A stretch of DNA of 47,711 nucleotides from an uncultured Eubacterium sp. (GTDB lineage Bacteria; Bacillota; Clostridia; Lachnospirales; Lachnospiraceae), in the NCBI GenBank assembly GCA_947385775.1, contig CANDMI010000022.1, forward strand, positions 1-47,711, written 5' to 3'. Positions 15,331-24,254 of this stretch are shown piece by piece. Positions within the stretch are counted from its first letter, which is position 1. The number at the start of each line of letters is the position of its first letter. The translations under genes were made by a program, and so were the position numbers. The notes beneath the pieces were generated by a model. The model was not told where the DNA came from. It saw only the letters and a program-made list of their open reading frames with translations, and did no database searches.

Positions 15331-16059
15331 ATGAAAACCGCACTCATCACCGGCGCGTCCCACGGGATTGGGAAAGCCATTGCGCAAAAACTGGCGAAAA
15401 TGGGATGCAATCTTGCCTTAAACTGCAAAAACAGCCAAAACGACTTAAAAAACCTATGCAATGAGTTAAACGCCAGATACGGCGTTACCGCAAAGCCATT
15501 CATCTGCGACGTTGGAGATTACAGGGCCGTGTGTAACATGTTTTCCCGGATAAAAGAAAGCCTGGGGGATATTGACTTATTAGTGAACAACGCCGGAATA
15601 TCCAGGATCGGATTATTGAGCGAGCTTTCCATAGACGACTGGCAGAATTTAATCGCGACAAACCTTTCTTCCGTTTTTTACTGCTCAAAGCAAGCGATTC
15701 CAGCTATGGTGCATAAAAAATCCGGTAAGATCTTAAATATCTCCTCCGTATGGGGCGAGGTCGGCGCATCCTGCGAAGCCGCCTATTCCGCCACAAAGGG
15801 CGGCGTAAACGCCCTGACTAAGGCATTGGCAAAAGAGCTTGCGCCAAGCAATATACAGGTAAACGCGATCGCCTGCGGCTGCATCGACACCCGAATGAAC
15901 GAATGCTTTGATCAAAAAGAGCGAATGCAATTAGAAACAGAGATCCCAGCCGGACGCTTTGCCGCGCCAAAGGAAGCGGCGGAGCTTGCATGGACGCTTT
16001 TGTCCGGGCATGATTATCTGACCGGGCAGGTCATTCGCTTTGACGGTGGGTGGATTTGA
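15331..16059 (+). CDS. Short-chain dehydrogenase/reductase (FabG-like)
   Basis: The 242-residue Rossmann-fold oxidoreductase has the cofactor loop TGASHGIGKA, the NNAG motif, and the catalytic Ser-Tyr-Lys set in ISSVWGE and AAYSATKGG. The C-terminal end FDGGW is typical of 3-oxoacyl-ACP reductases. The lysine- and asparagine-rich loop after beta-2 suggests NADP, but this is uncertain. A role in fatty acid synthesis is not proven because no other fab genes are nearby. The start at 15331 follows AAGGAGA. It ends six bases from the stop of the convergent phosphatase gene, with no room for a terminator. Confidence 0.88.
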   Translation: MKTALITGASHGIGKAIAQKLAKMGCNLALNCKNSQNDLKNLCNELNARYGVTAKPFICDVGDYRAVCNMFSRIKESLGDIDLLVNNAGISRIGLLSELSIDDWQNLIATNLSSVFYCSKQAIPAMVHKKSGKILNISSVWGEVGASCEAAYSATKGGVNALTKALAKELAPSNIQVNAIACGCIDTRMNECFDQKERMQLETEIPAGRFAAPKEAAELAWTLLSGHDYLTGQVIRFDGGWI

Positions 16060-16065
16060 ACTTTA

Positions 16066-16731
16066 TTACAGCCGCATGACAGCCTGATAGACCTGCTGCG
16101 GGTCGTCCGCTATGATCTTTGCTCCATGCTGCTTTAAAAAGTCCGCGCTTCGAAATCCCCAGGTGACAGAAATACAGGAAAGCCCGGCGTTTTGGGCGGT
16201 CTGTATGTCCACGTCCGAATCGCCCACATACACCGCGCTTTTCTTTTTTGCGCCAAGAAAAAGCAGCGCCTGCTCCACCATATCAGGCGCGGGCTTTCTT
16301 CGTATCCCCTGGCTTTCCCCCATCGCGCAATTTACAATTCCGCCAAAAAATTTTTCGCAAAGCTGCTTTACCGCGAAATCCGGCTTATTCGATACGACCG
16401 CAAGCTTGCATCCTGCCTCTTTTAGCTGTTTTAAAAGCTCCATGACCCCATCATACGCGCGCGTCTTGTCCTCACAATGCGCGCTGTAATACGCGCGAAA
16501 GCCGCGCATCGCCTGTTCATGATCAAACGGGCGCGCCCCGTCTGGCAACGCGCGTTCCATCAGCTTTCCCGCGCCGTTTCCGACAAACCTTCGTATTTCA
16601 TCCATTGTACGTGTCGGATAATGAAGCTCGCTTAACGCGAAATTTGTAGCGTCCATTAAATCTTCCAATGTATTTAACAGTGTCCCGTCCAGATCAAAAA
16701 TAACGGTTCTTTCATTCACGTTCATATGCAT
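16066..16731 (-). CDS. HAD-superfamily phosphoglycolate phosphatase-like hydrolase
   Basis: The 221-residue protein has the four HAD motifs: FDLDGTLLNT (I), VVSNK (II), the lysine in RKPAPDMV (III) and VGDSDVDIQTAQNAG (IV), with an alpha-helical C1 cap. It matches the Gph/PgpP subfamily, which removes phosphate from 2-phosphoglycolate or other small phosphoesters. The substrate is not certain. ATGs at 16731 and 16725 are both usable, with AAAGGCAGG just upstream. Convergent with the dehydrogenase gene and 54 bases downstream of the SGNH hydrolase gene, from which it may be read. Confidence 0.85.
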   Translation of the reverse strand: MHMNVNERTVIFDLDGTLLNTLEDLMDATNFALSELHYPTRTMDEIRRFVGNGAGKLMERALPDGARPFDHEQAMRGFRAYYSAHCEDKTRAYDGVMELLKQLKEAGCKLAVVSNKPDFAVKQLCEKFFGGIVNCAMGESQGIRRKPAPDMVEQALLFLGAKKKSAVYVGDSDVDIQTAQNAGLSCISVTWGFRSADFLKQHGAKIIADDPQQVYQAVMRL

Positions 16732-16741
16732 CCTGCCTTTC

Positions 16742-16777
16742 TTATGTTAAGCTTTATGTTAAGCTTTATGTTAAGCC
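16742..16777. repeat. Three tandem 12-bp repeats
   Basis: TTATGTTAAGCT occurs three times head to tail (last base C) in the 54-base gap between the phosphatase and SGNH hydrolase genes. Confidence 0.85.
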
Positions 16778-16785
16778 GTTTTAGC

Positions 16786-17757
16786 CTATTCCCGCACGAT
16801 AGCATGCTGACACAGATAATCCACCCAGAGCGGATAGTATTTTTTCAGCACATGCAGCCCGTCCGACGTATACTGCGACAGCAAATGCCCGTTATCGTCC
16901 GCGTAAACCGAAGCCGCGTCCAGATAAAAAATATCTTTCCCATCCGCAAGCGCTTTTGACGCTTCGTTTCGCTCTTCCAGGTTCGGATTGTTTAACGCGC
17001 CGGATAAGTCCTGCGTATAGTAGCTCATTGGGATATTCCCCTGTATATAAATGAGCGCGTCTGGCTGGGTTTTACGCACCACGCGCAGTATTTCTTCGTA
17101 TTGCTCCACAAACCAGTCTGTATCTCCGGCAGACATATCGTTTATCCCGACCATAATATAAACCTTGCCAAAAGAATGCCTGCTTAAGGCTTCCGGGACA
17201 GTCAGCGACATTCCATCCTCCCATACAAAACGCGAAGATAAAATTTCCCCGATCCCGATCCCTACCTTTGCGTAATAAACGGCGTTGGAAAGCAGGCCGC
17301 TCTGCTGCATACCCACAGTCCTGGAATCGCCGATAAATACGGCATCCGAAAAATATTCCTGGGAAACTGTTTGAAAAGAATTTTCCTTATGCACAGCATC
17401 GTTTTGCACAGCATCATTATGCGAGACATCATCGTGCGCAATATCCTTATGCACGGCGACATCATGGCCTGCGCCCGTTTTTTGAATGTCGTTTGCGTCG
17501 CTTGAAGCCTGACTTTGCGATCCGGGCGCATTTTGCGTCTGATAGGCATCCTGCCCTTTGCTATAGCTCGTATAAGGGTTTTTTACGCTTTCCTTTTTAG
17601 AGCTGGTCACGCATTCTATTTTATCCGCAGCCAAATCCATACTGTCTATTTCGTCGATCCCGCTAATGCTGTTTACGGCTAACAAAATGCCCGCCGCAAA
17701 AATCACTGTGACAGCAATCCCCCATAGCGCCCTTCCCATAATCTTCACATTCTCCAC
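16786..17757 (-). CDS. Membrane-anchored extracellular SGNH/GDSL hydrolase
   Basis: The 323-residue protein has an N-terminal membrane anchor (about 9-28) and a low-complexity linker to about residue 130. The SGNH esterase domain shows the nucleophile in FIGDSRTVGM, the GIND block (MVGINDMS) and the catalytic Asp/His in SDGLHVLKKYY. Such enzymes remove or transfer O-acyl groups on cell-wall glycans or other surface polymers; the substrate is unknown. The linker contains five 5-residue repeats beginning with Asp and rich in His/Asn, encoded by 15-bp DNA repeats. The ATG at 17757 follows GGAGAGGTGGAG. Confidence 0.85.
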   Translation of the reverse strand: MENVKIMGRALWGIAVTVIFAAGILLAVNSISGIDEIDSMDLAADKIECVTSSKKESVKNPYTSYSKGQDAYQTQNAPGSQSQASSDANDIQKTGAGHDVAVHKDIAHDDVSHNDAVQNDAVHKENSFQTVSQEYFSDAVFIGDSRTVGMQQSGLLSNAVYYAKVGIGIGEILSSRFVWEDGMSLTVPEALSRHSFGKVYIMVGINDMSAGDTDWFVEQYEEILRVVRKTQPDALIYIQGNIPMSYYTQDLSGALNNPNLEERNEASKALADGKDIFYLDAASVYADDNGHLLSQYTSDGLHVLKKYYPLWVDYLCQHAIVRE

Positions 17758-17962
17758 CTCTCCCCGTTTTTGGATTATGTTTTTACGTTTTTTATAACTT
17801 TGTATCCTGCTTTTTACATCGTAAATATATCACAATCGGACAAATAGTTAAAGTTTTACTGGCAATTATGGAAAAATTAAATGCATTATTGACATTTTCT
17901 CCTTAAATTTTACTTCTATTTTGAAAAATGTCAAGAAAAAGACAAAAATTTTCTATTTAATT

Positions 17963-18124
17963 GTAACAGTTCAGCCATCGGCTGTAAGATGGGCGAATCA
18001 TGTTTGCATGAGTGAGCACGTCTCACAGTCGATGAGAGGAGCGCCCGATTATAAGCAAAGTTAGCTGCAAAGCTGCGGGAAAGCGCCGCAGGCGCCTCCT
18101 CGAATGGCGCGGGCTGAAATGTTT
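17963..18124 (+). repeat. GTAACAG-family intergenic element, copy B (both modules)
   Basis: This is the only copy with both halves. The left module (17963-18042) matches copy C at 24018-24095 with about five changes. The right module (18032-18115) matches copy A at 491-575, with an identical core of more than 60 bases. It starts GTAACAGTTCAGCC and ends with a decayed inverse. In the left module CATCGGCTGT pairs with ACAGTCGATG around an inner TCATG/CATGA hairpin. The surrounding 459-base gap otherwise holds only promoters. Confidence 0.8.
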
Positions 18125-18173
18125 AGAAAATAAAAAAATAAATAAAATTTTTGCTGACGGACGCTTAGTTTTT

Positions 18174-18182
18174 TGGTATAAT
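18174..18182 (+). promoter_or_regulatory. Extended -10 promoter of the diguanylate cyclase operon
   Basis: TGG-TATAAT lies 35 bases upstream of the ATG at 18217. The -35 region is not clear; CTGACG 17 bases away is a weak match. Confidence 0.55.
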
Positions 18183-18216
18183 TAATGTCATCAAAAACAG
18201 AAATGAGAAAAGGAAA

Positions 18217-19266
18217 ATGACAAAAAAGAAAGTACAAGCAAAATCCAAAAAAATCTTAGAATGGTGCATAAACAACAGAAACCTGCTGTTTTTGGAAGTA
18301 TGCCTTGCCATACACGCCATTTATCTGGGTATATTTTTCTATCTGGATATCTGGTTTTTGGCGGTGCTGAATATATTCAGCTGTGGCTTTTACGCGGACT
18401 GGCTGTTTATATTAAAGGACACCTCGGATAAAAGCATGCTTTATACATATTTTGAAATCACAGCTTTTTCTGTCATTAACGAATTAACGCTCGGGCCGGA
18501 TTATGGCTTTATTTTGTACATCATAGGCTTGACGGCGGCTATTTTCTACCTGATTCCGTCCTATAAGAACAAACGGTTTACAGTCCAGATTATCGGCATT
18601 GCGATCTCCCTTTTACTGGAGGGCGGGATACGCCTGACAGGATTTCGCATCCCTTTGGGTATCGAAAACCTTGAGCCATACAAGGTCGCCTTTTATCTTA
18701 TAAACATGGTGATCATGGCTTCCATTCTGCTGGCGGCGACGTTTTTTTACTCCCACGAGACAGAGCAAGTATGGGAATCGCTAAACTACAGCATGAATCA
18801 CGACGTGTTGACCGGATTATACAACCGCCGCTTTTTTGAAAGGCGGATTGAGGACACCCCGATAAACAAACGCAGCCAGTATGTCATTTCCATGGTGGAC
18901 ATTGATTTCTTTAAAAAGGTCAATGACACCTACGGGCATGAAGCGGGCGACGCTGTGCTCGTACGGGTGGCCGGATGCTTAAAGGAAACCGCCAGTGACG
19001 AAAACCTGGCAGTCCGCTGGGGCGGCGAGGAATTTATCTTATATTTCCCGAAAGCCACTCCAGAGCAGATCTATCCGGTTATGGAAAAGCTCCGAAAAGA
19101 GATCGAGCAGTTAGTCGTAGAATGCGCAGGCCAGATGATACGCATTACAATCACCTCCGGCATTTCAACCGGAATGGCGGACAGCAATTATGAAAAAGTG
19201 ATCCGAAGCGCAGACGAAAAGCTGTACCTAGGAAAACAAAGAGGAAGAAACCAGGTTATTGTTTAA
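18217..19266 (+). CDS. Membrane diguanylate cyclase (GGDEF)
   Basis: The 349-residue protein has about six hydrophobic segments over residues 20-185, forming a membrane sensor of no recognised family, followed by a GGDEF domain (HDVLTGLYNRRFFERR, VDIDFFKKVNDTYGHEAGD, RWGGEEFI). The GGEEF active site is intact, so it should make c-di-GMP from two GTP. No RxxD inhibitory site is evident before the active site. The ATG at 18217 follows AAAAGGA. The hybrid kinase gene begins 48 bases downstream without a terminator, so the two are probably one operon and may respond to related signals. Confidence 0.92.
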   Translation: MTKKKVQAKSKKILEWCINNRNLLFLEVCLAIHAIYLGIFFYLDIWFLAVLNIFSCGFYADWLFILKDTSDKSMLYTYFEITAFSVINELTLGPDYGFILYIIGLTAAIFYLIPSYKNKRFTVQIIGIAISLLLEGGIRLTGFRIPLGIENLEPYKVAFYLINMVIMASILLAATFFYSHETEQVWESLNYSMNHDVLTGLYNRRFFERRIEDTPINKRSQYVISMVDIDFFKKVNDTYGHEAGDAVLVRVAGCLKETASDENLAVRWGGEEFILYFPKATPEQIYPVMEKLRKEIEQLVVECAGQMIRITITSGISTGMADSNYEKVIRSADEKLYLGKQRGRNQVIV

Positions 19267-19314
19267 GCGCTGTATTAAAATCAATTACGCGCCAGTTATT
19301 AGAGGGATGATTAT

Positions 19315-21882
19315 ATGATTTCTTGCACAACGATAGACAAACAGATCAAAAATTTTTTTAAGGTCAGCATCGTATGCGGGCTGATCGTATGTTCCGTTGT
19401 ATTTACATGGGTCACCTATTACATGGCGACCTCAACCGAGCGGACTATTGAAGATATCAGTGAAATTTATATGTCGGAAGTAAATCTGCAAATAGAGCAA
19501 AAATTTGACTCCATTACCAATCTGCGCCTAGAGCAGGTAGATGGGATCATCCAAAGGACGAATCCAAAGGACGCCGTTTATGGGGAGGAAATGCTCCAGG
19601 AGTTAAAAACAAGCGCGGGCGTCAGAAATTTTTTGTACCTGGGCCTTTATTCTGAAAATGGGGAGGAAGAGTGCATCGTTGGAAACCCAAAGCCCGCGAT
19701 CACAGATTATGGCGGTTTTTTGGATCACTTAAAATCTCATGGAAGCTCTATTGCCGTAACAAAAGACAGGGCGCAGAACCGATACCTGATGCTTGCAAAA
19801 GCCGCGAACTACCCGTTAAAGGACGGAAGCTCCAGTATAGCTTTGGTGGCAGGAGTACCCATTGACTATCTGAAAGAAGCGCTTTATTTAAACGAAGAAG
19901 ATGCATTGGTCCATTCCCATATCATCTCATTTGACGGTTCTTTCGTTATTCGTGGCGAAAACGTTTCCAGAGATAATTATTTTAAGCGAATGGATACCAT
20001 TATTGAACCTTACCACGGCAAAACATCCACGGATTACATAAATAAATTAAAAGACTGCATGGCAAACGGAAAAATATTTTCGGATGTGGCTATGATCGAC
20101 GATGAAATAAACTACCTGTTTTGCACCCCCATTTCCCAGGAGGTCGACTGGTATCTGATCTCTGCCATGCCAAATGGAGATTTCGATTCGATCTTGGGCA
20201 AGCTGGACAACAAGCGTATCGCTGTCATGTTTTTTATGGCGTTGGTCATCCTTGTCATGATGCTTCTTATATTTATAAAATATTACAAGCTATCAATGCA
20301 GCAAATGGTAGAACTGGATAAAAAAGAGCAGGCGGCTGTGCGCGCGAATATGGCAAAAAGTGAATTTTTATCCAGCATGAGCCATGATATCCGAACGCCA
20401 ATGAACGCCATTATCGGCATGACAGAGATCGCGCTTCGAAACATAAACGATTCTATGCGCATCGAAGACTGCCTGCACAAAGTCCGACTGTCCAGCAAGC
20501 ATCTGCTTGGACTGATCAACGATGTGCTGGATATGTCTAAAATCGAAAGCGGAAAGATGACCTTAAATATCACCCAGATGTCGCTTCGTGAGGTCATGGA
20601 CGATATCGTAAACATTATGCAGCCCCAGGTAAAGGAGCGAAAACAGTTTTTTGATATTTATATCCGGGATATCCTTGCGGAAAACGTAGAATGCGACGCG
20701 GTCCGCCTGAATCAAGTATTGCTGAACCTTTTATCCAACGCGGTTAAATTTACGCCGGACGAGGGCCGTATTGAGATCTACCTGTACCAGGAGCCATCTG
20801 AAAAAGGAGAGTCGTACATCCGCACCCATTTTATCGTGGAAGACAATGGGATCGGGATGTCCGAGGAATTTCAGAAAAAGATTTTTGACACGTTTGCAAG
20901 GGAAGAAAGCAATACGAAGGTTCAAAAGATCGTCGGAACCGGGCTTGGAACTTCCATTACAAAAAACATCATATCGTTAATGGGCGGCACGATCGATCTA
21001 AAGAGCGAGCTTGGCAAGGGCAGCCGGTTCCATGTTACGCTGGACTTTAAGAAAGCGGATGTAAACGAGGACGAGATGCGCCTGCCGGAATGGAACGTTC
21101 TGGTGGTGGATGACAACGAAATGCTTTGCACAAGCGCGGCGGCAAATCTGGAGGCTCTTGGCATCCACGCGGAATGGACGACAAATGGCATGGACGCCGT
21201 CCAGATGATCGAAGACCGCTGCAAGGCGCACGAGGATTATCATTTTGTGCTCATCGACTGGAAAATGCCGATCATGGACGGGCTTGCCACGATAAAGGAA
21301 ATCCATAGGCGAGTGGATAAAAAAATCCCGATCTTTATCATATCGGCATACGATTGGGCGGAATTAGAGGATAACATTTCAAGCTCGGATATAGAAGGCT
21401 TTATCTCAAAGCCGCTGTTTAAATCTACTTTATATACTCGCCTAAAAGCATATGAAAACGGAAACGCCGAATCCGATGAATCCGAGCCGGACGACATTGA
21501 TTTTACCGGAAAGCACGCGCTTTTGGCGGAAGACATCGACATTAACTGGGAAATCGCAAACGAGCTTCTTTCCGCTACGGGCTTAGAGCTTGACTGGGCC
21601 GTGGATGGAAAAGACTGCGTAGAAAAATTTGAGCGCTCAGAAGTCGGCTATTACGATGTTGTGCTGATGGACGTAAGGATGCCTAATATGAACGGATACG
21701 AAGCCACAAAAGGCATCCGGGCGCTAAATCGTCCAGACCACCAGCTTCCGATCATCGCAATGACGGCGGACGCGTTTGCGGACGACGCGCAGCGCTGCTT
21801 TGAAAGCGGGATGGACGACCATTTAACAAAACCGCTTGATTTAAGGGAATGTATGCGCGTTTTATACAAGTATTTAAAATAA
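19315..21882 (+). CDS. Hybrid sensor histidine kinase with two receiver domains
   Basis: The 855-residue kinase has TM1 (about 17-36), an extracellular sensor of about 265 residues that resembles a Cache domain, TM2 (about 303-323), and HisKA with H357 in SHDIRTPMNA. HATPase_c follows (NLLSNAVKFTP, DNGIGMS, GTGLGTSI), then two receivers with phosphoacceptors D648 (LIDWKMP) and D786 (VLMDVRMP). No histidine phosphotransfer or output domain is present, so phosphate must pass to separate proteins, or the receivers bind partners. The ATG at 19315 follows GAGGGATGA. Downstream of a diguanylate cyclase, which suggests control of c-di-GMP or a lifestyle switch. A strong terminator follows. Confidence 0.93.
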   Translation: MISCTTIDKQIKNFFKVSIVCGLIVCSVVFTWVTYYMATSTERTIEDISEIYMSEVNLQIEQKFDSITNLRLEQVDGIIQRTNPKDAVYGEEMLQELKTSAGVRNFLYLGLYSENGEEECIVGNPKPAITDYGGFLDHLKSHGSSIAVTKDRAQNRYLMLAKAANYPLKDGSSSIALVAGVPIDYLKEALYLNEEDALVHSHIISFDGSFVIRGENVSRDNYFKRMDTIIEPYHGKTSTDYINKLKDCMANGKIFSDVAMIDDEINYLFCTPISQEVDWYLISAMPNGDFDSILGKLDNKRIAVMFFMALVILVMMLLIFIKYYKLSMQQMVELDKKEQAAVRANMAKSEFLSSMSHDIRTPMNAIIGMTEIALRNINDSMRIEDCLHKVRLSSKHLLGLINDVLDMSKIESGKMTLNITQMSLREVMDDIVNIMQPQVKERKQFFDIYIRDILAENVECDAVRLNQVLLNLLSNAVKFTPDEGRIEIYLYQEPSEKGESYIRTHFIVEDNGIGMSEEFQKKIFDTFAREESNTKVQKIVGTGLGTSITKNIISLMGGTIDLKSELGKGSRFHVTLDFKKADVNEDEMRLPEWNVLVVDDNEMLCTSAAANLEALGIHAEWTTNGMDAVQMIEDRCKAHEDYHFVLIDWKMPIMDGLATIKEIHRRVDKKIPIFIISAYDWAELEDNISSSDIEGFISKPLFKSTLYTRLKAYENGNAESDESEPDDIDFTGKHALLAEDIDINWEIANELLSATGLELDWAVDGKDCVEKFERSEVGYYDVVLMDVRMPNMNGYEATKGIRALNRPDHQLPIIAMTADAFADDAQRCFESGMDDHLTKPLDLRECMRVLYKYLK

Positions 21883-21916
21883 TGTTTTAACATATGCGGG
21901 CCTTCGCATAAAAAAT

Positions 21917-21955
21917 CCCGCCCGGACTGACAACAGTCTGGGCGGGTCTTTTTTT
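21917..21955 (+). terminator. Terminator between the hybrid kinase and the convergent hydrogenase-like gene
   Basis: CCCGCCCGGACTG and CAGTCTGGGCGGG form a 13-bp stem with a 4-base loop, followed by TCTTTTTTT. Confidence 0.93.
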
Positions 21956-23885
21956 ATCCATTTAATATCTCATTTGTTTTTTGCATCGCCATCTGCACAT
22001 TTTCCGCCATTTTTGCGACATTATCCATAGATTCCTGTATCGTATGCCCGTTTTCCGACGTTTGCTTTACGTCCGCGATCGTTCCTTCCACAGACTCCAG
22101 CAGCTCTGTGATCGTATCATTGAAGTTTTGTATAATATCCGTGATCTCACCGATCGACGCCTTGATCGAAACGTCATTTTCCTTTGCGGACGCGACTGAC
22201 AGCTTCGAGCTGTCTGATAACTGTCGAATATTGGAAGCCACTACCGCAAAGCCCCTTCCGGCTTCCCCTGCCCTGGCGGCTTCGATCGCCGCGTTTAAGG
22301 ACAGCAGATTGATCTTTCCGGCAATGTTTTCCACGTCCTGCGTCATCACATTATAGCTTTCAATGCTTTCGCTGATATGCTCCGCGGAAGCCTTGATATT
22401 CTCGTTCAGCCTGGAAAGCGCATTCATATGCTCGGTCAAAGAGCCCATTTTTGTCGCCGTCTGCGCGCCGGATTCACGGATCATATCCGCTTCTTCTTTT
22501 ACGCCCTGGATGCTGTCATTTAACTCCTTAAACGTATCGATCAGCTCTTCATTCATTTCCAAAACCTGATGGTTGACATTTTCTACAATCTGGCGCTCCT
22601 CGCGGATGGAATGCAGCATATACTGGTGGCAATTTTCCTTTTCATTAATGCCCCTTGCCAGCGCGATCGCCATCTCCCGGCACGTACGGAACCCACACGC
22701 ATGGCAGTCAAAATGCCGTTCCGCTTCCGTTTCCTTGCCAAGCTCATGGAAAATCTTTTCGATCTCAGCTTCCGTAACCGGCTTGTCTTTCACGTTTTTC
22801 GCTTTATATTCCCGTATGTAATCAGAAAGATGTAAGGTTTTATCAAAGGTTTCAAATTGCAGGTCGCGGCCTTTTTTCATTTTCTGCTTGCGCCTTACAT
22901 TTTTCGCATACTGCTCCACGTCGTACATAATATTGTTCATCGCAAAGCAATGGTAATCCACCCCGGTAGCCGGCCCGCCATTGCAGCCGTCCTTACAGCT
23001 AAGCACGTCAAATATCCTTGGAAGGTCTGACTTTTTCTGCTCCAGGTACAGATCCAGGTCTTCATATAAATGAGACGTGCCTTCCGAGGTGATAATGTGC
23101 ATGTTCGGCTCATGGATCAGCACATTGCGCATCAGGCCGCCCGGCCTTGGATAAATCGCGCCCTCTAAGCCGATATTGTCGTCAAATTCAAATTCACTGT
23201 ACACCTTTACCCTTGGAAGGTCAACATTGTGCTCACGAAAATAATCTCTTAAATGCTCCATTGTGATATTATAGTCGATCACATGGGTGTCGCGAAACTC
23301 GTCTGACTTTGCGATGCATGGAGATATCGCGGCGATCTTTCCGCGATATCCGACTACTTTTCGTAAATATATTCCTAGGCAAAGCATCGGGCTATGGATC
23401 GGAGAAAGATATGGGATCAGCTCCGGCTTTTGCTTTAACACATAGTTTACAACCGCCGCGCAGGGCTGTGAGATCACCTTTGCGTCTGGATGCTGCTGTA
23501 GATACCGCACATGCGCCCAGGTGCAGATATCGGCGCCAAAGGAAACGTCGTATATTTTTTTAATCCCCTGCTGCCGAAACCATGCCAGAGCATGCCGCCA
23601 GTTGCCGTCAAACCCGATCTTGATGGACGGCGCGGCAAACAGCACGATCTCTTTGCCCGCCTTCATATCCTTCATAAATACATCTATATCATCCTCAAAC
23701 GTCCTGGCATGATGAGAGCACGCGCTGATGCACGCGCCGCACTTAATACAGTGGTCCTCGTCAATATGGATGACCAGCCTGCCTTCTTCATTTGTTCTGG
23801 CTACATTGGCATTATGCACCGGACAGTTCCTTACACATGCGTTGCAGCCCACGCACTTATTCGAGTCTAAAAATATAGCCCCCAT
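21954..23885 (-). CDS. Soluble chemoreceptor fused to an [FeFe]-hydrogenase-like sensor
   Basis: The 643-residue cytosolic protein begins with two ferredoxin [4Fe-4S] motifs (C11/C14/C17/C21 and C46/C49/C52/C56). An [FeFe]-hydrogenase large-subunit domain follows, keeping four H-cluster cysteines: C142 (SQPCAAV), C190 (ISPCIAK), C297 and C301 (SCKDGC). A small Cys-rich motif CHACGFRTC lies near residue 395. From about 430 there is a methyl-accepting signalling domain with the tip [20 protein letters not shown]. The cysteine that carries protons in catalytic enzymes (first C of TSCCPxW) is absent, as in sensory hydrogenases. Inferred role: sensing H2 or redox state and signalling to CheA. No membrane segment. 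The start at 23885 follows TAGGAGGA. Confidence 0.88.
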   Translation of the reverse strand: MGAIFLDSNKCVGCNACVRNCPVHNANVARTNEEGRLVIHIDEDHCIKCGACISACSHHARTFEDDIDVFMKDMKAGKEIVLFAAPSIKIGFDGNWRHALAWFRQQGIKKIYDVSFGADICTWAHVRYLQQHPDAKVISQPCAAVVNYVLKQKPELIPYLSPIHSPMLCLGIYLRKVVGYRGKIAAISPCIAKSDEFRDTHVIDYNITMEHLRDYFREHNVDLPRVKVYSEFEFDDNIGLEGAIYPRPGGLMRNVLIHEPNMHIITSEGTSHLYEDLDLYLEQKKSDLPRIFDVLSCKDGCNGGPATGVDYHCFAMNNIMYDVEQYAKNVRRKQKMKKGRDLQFETFDKTLHLSDYIREYKAKNVKDKPVTEAEIEKIFHELGKETEAERHFDCHACGFRTCREMAIALARGINEKENCHQYMLHSIREERQIVENVNHQVLEMNEELIDTFKELNDSIQGVKEEADMIRESGAQTATKMGSLTEHMNALSRLNENIKASAEHISESIESYNVMTQDVENIAGKINLLSLNAAIEAARAGEAGRGFAVVASNIRQLSDSSKLSVASAKENDVSIKASIGEITDIIQNFNDTITELLESVEGTIADVKQTSENGHTIQESMDNVAKMAENVQMAMQKTNEILNG

Positions 23886-23959
23886 CTTTTCCTCCTAAAT
23901 ATGTAACAATCTTTCAGGCAGTTGATTTTCCTGCTTTTTATAATACCCCAATCATCGTT

Positions 23960-23988
23960 ATTATAGCAAATCATGACATAAAAGTCAT
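23960..23988 (-). promoter_or_regulatory. Promoter with overlapping inverted repeat for the hydrogenase-chemoreceptor gene
   Basis: On the minus strand ATGACT (23988-23983) and TATAAT (23965-23960) with an extended TGC are 17 bases apart. The palindrome ATGAC-TTTTAT-GTCAT covers the -35 box and spacer, a typical repressor position. Confidence 0.5.
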
Positions 23989-24017
23989 TATTTTTCTGGG
24001 ATTTTTCTGAATTTGTA

Positions 24018-24095
24018 GTAACAGTTCAGCCATCGGCTGTAAGATGGGCGAATCATGCTTGCATGAATGAGCGCGTCACACAGTCGATGAGCGGA
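24018..24095 (+). repeat. GTAACAG-family intergenic element, copy C (left half only)
   Basis: It starts GTAACAGTTCAGCC and follows copy B to GATGAGCGGA, then stops. It lacks the GC-rich right module and the inverted end. It lies in the 369-base gap between the hydrogenase-chemoreceptor gene and sigI. Confidence 0.75.
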
Positions 24096-24159
24096 AGTTC
24101 ATCCATTTTACAAGAAAAAAATATTTTTTCAAAATCATGCTGTAAAAACAGCCGTTTCG

Positions 24160-24168
24160 TGGTATACT
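24160..24168 (+). promoter_or_regulatory. Extended -10 promoter upstream of sigI
   Basis: TGG-TATACT lies about 85 bases upstream of the sigI ATG with a poor -35. CTGTAAC (24167-24173) and GTTACAG (near 24198-24204) form an inverted repeat in the leader just after it. Confidence 0.4.
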
Positions 24169-24254
24169 GTAACATAGCCTTATAATGGTCAGTTTTGTTA
24201 CAGCTTTAAACATAGTGTACTGTTTAACTTATTATGTAGTACCAAGGAGAATCT

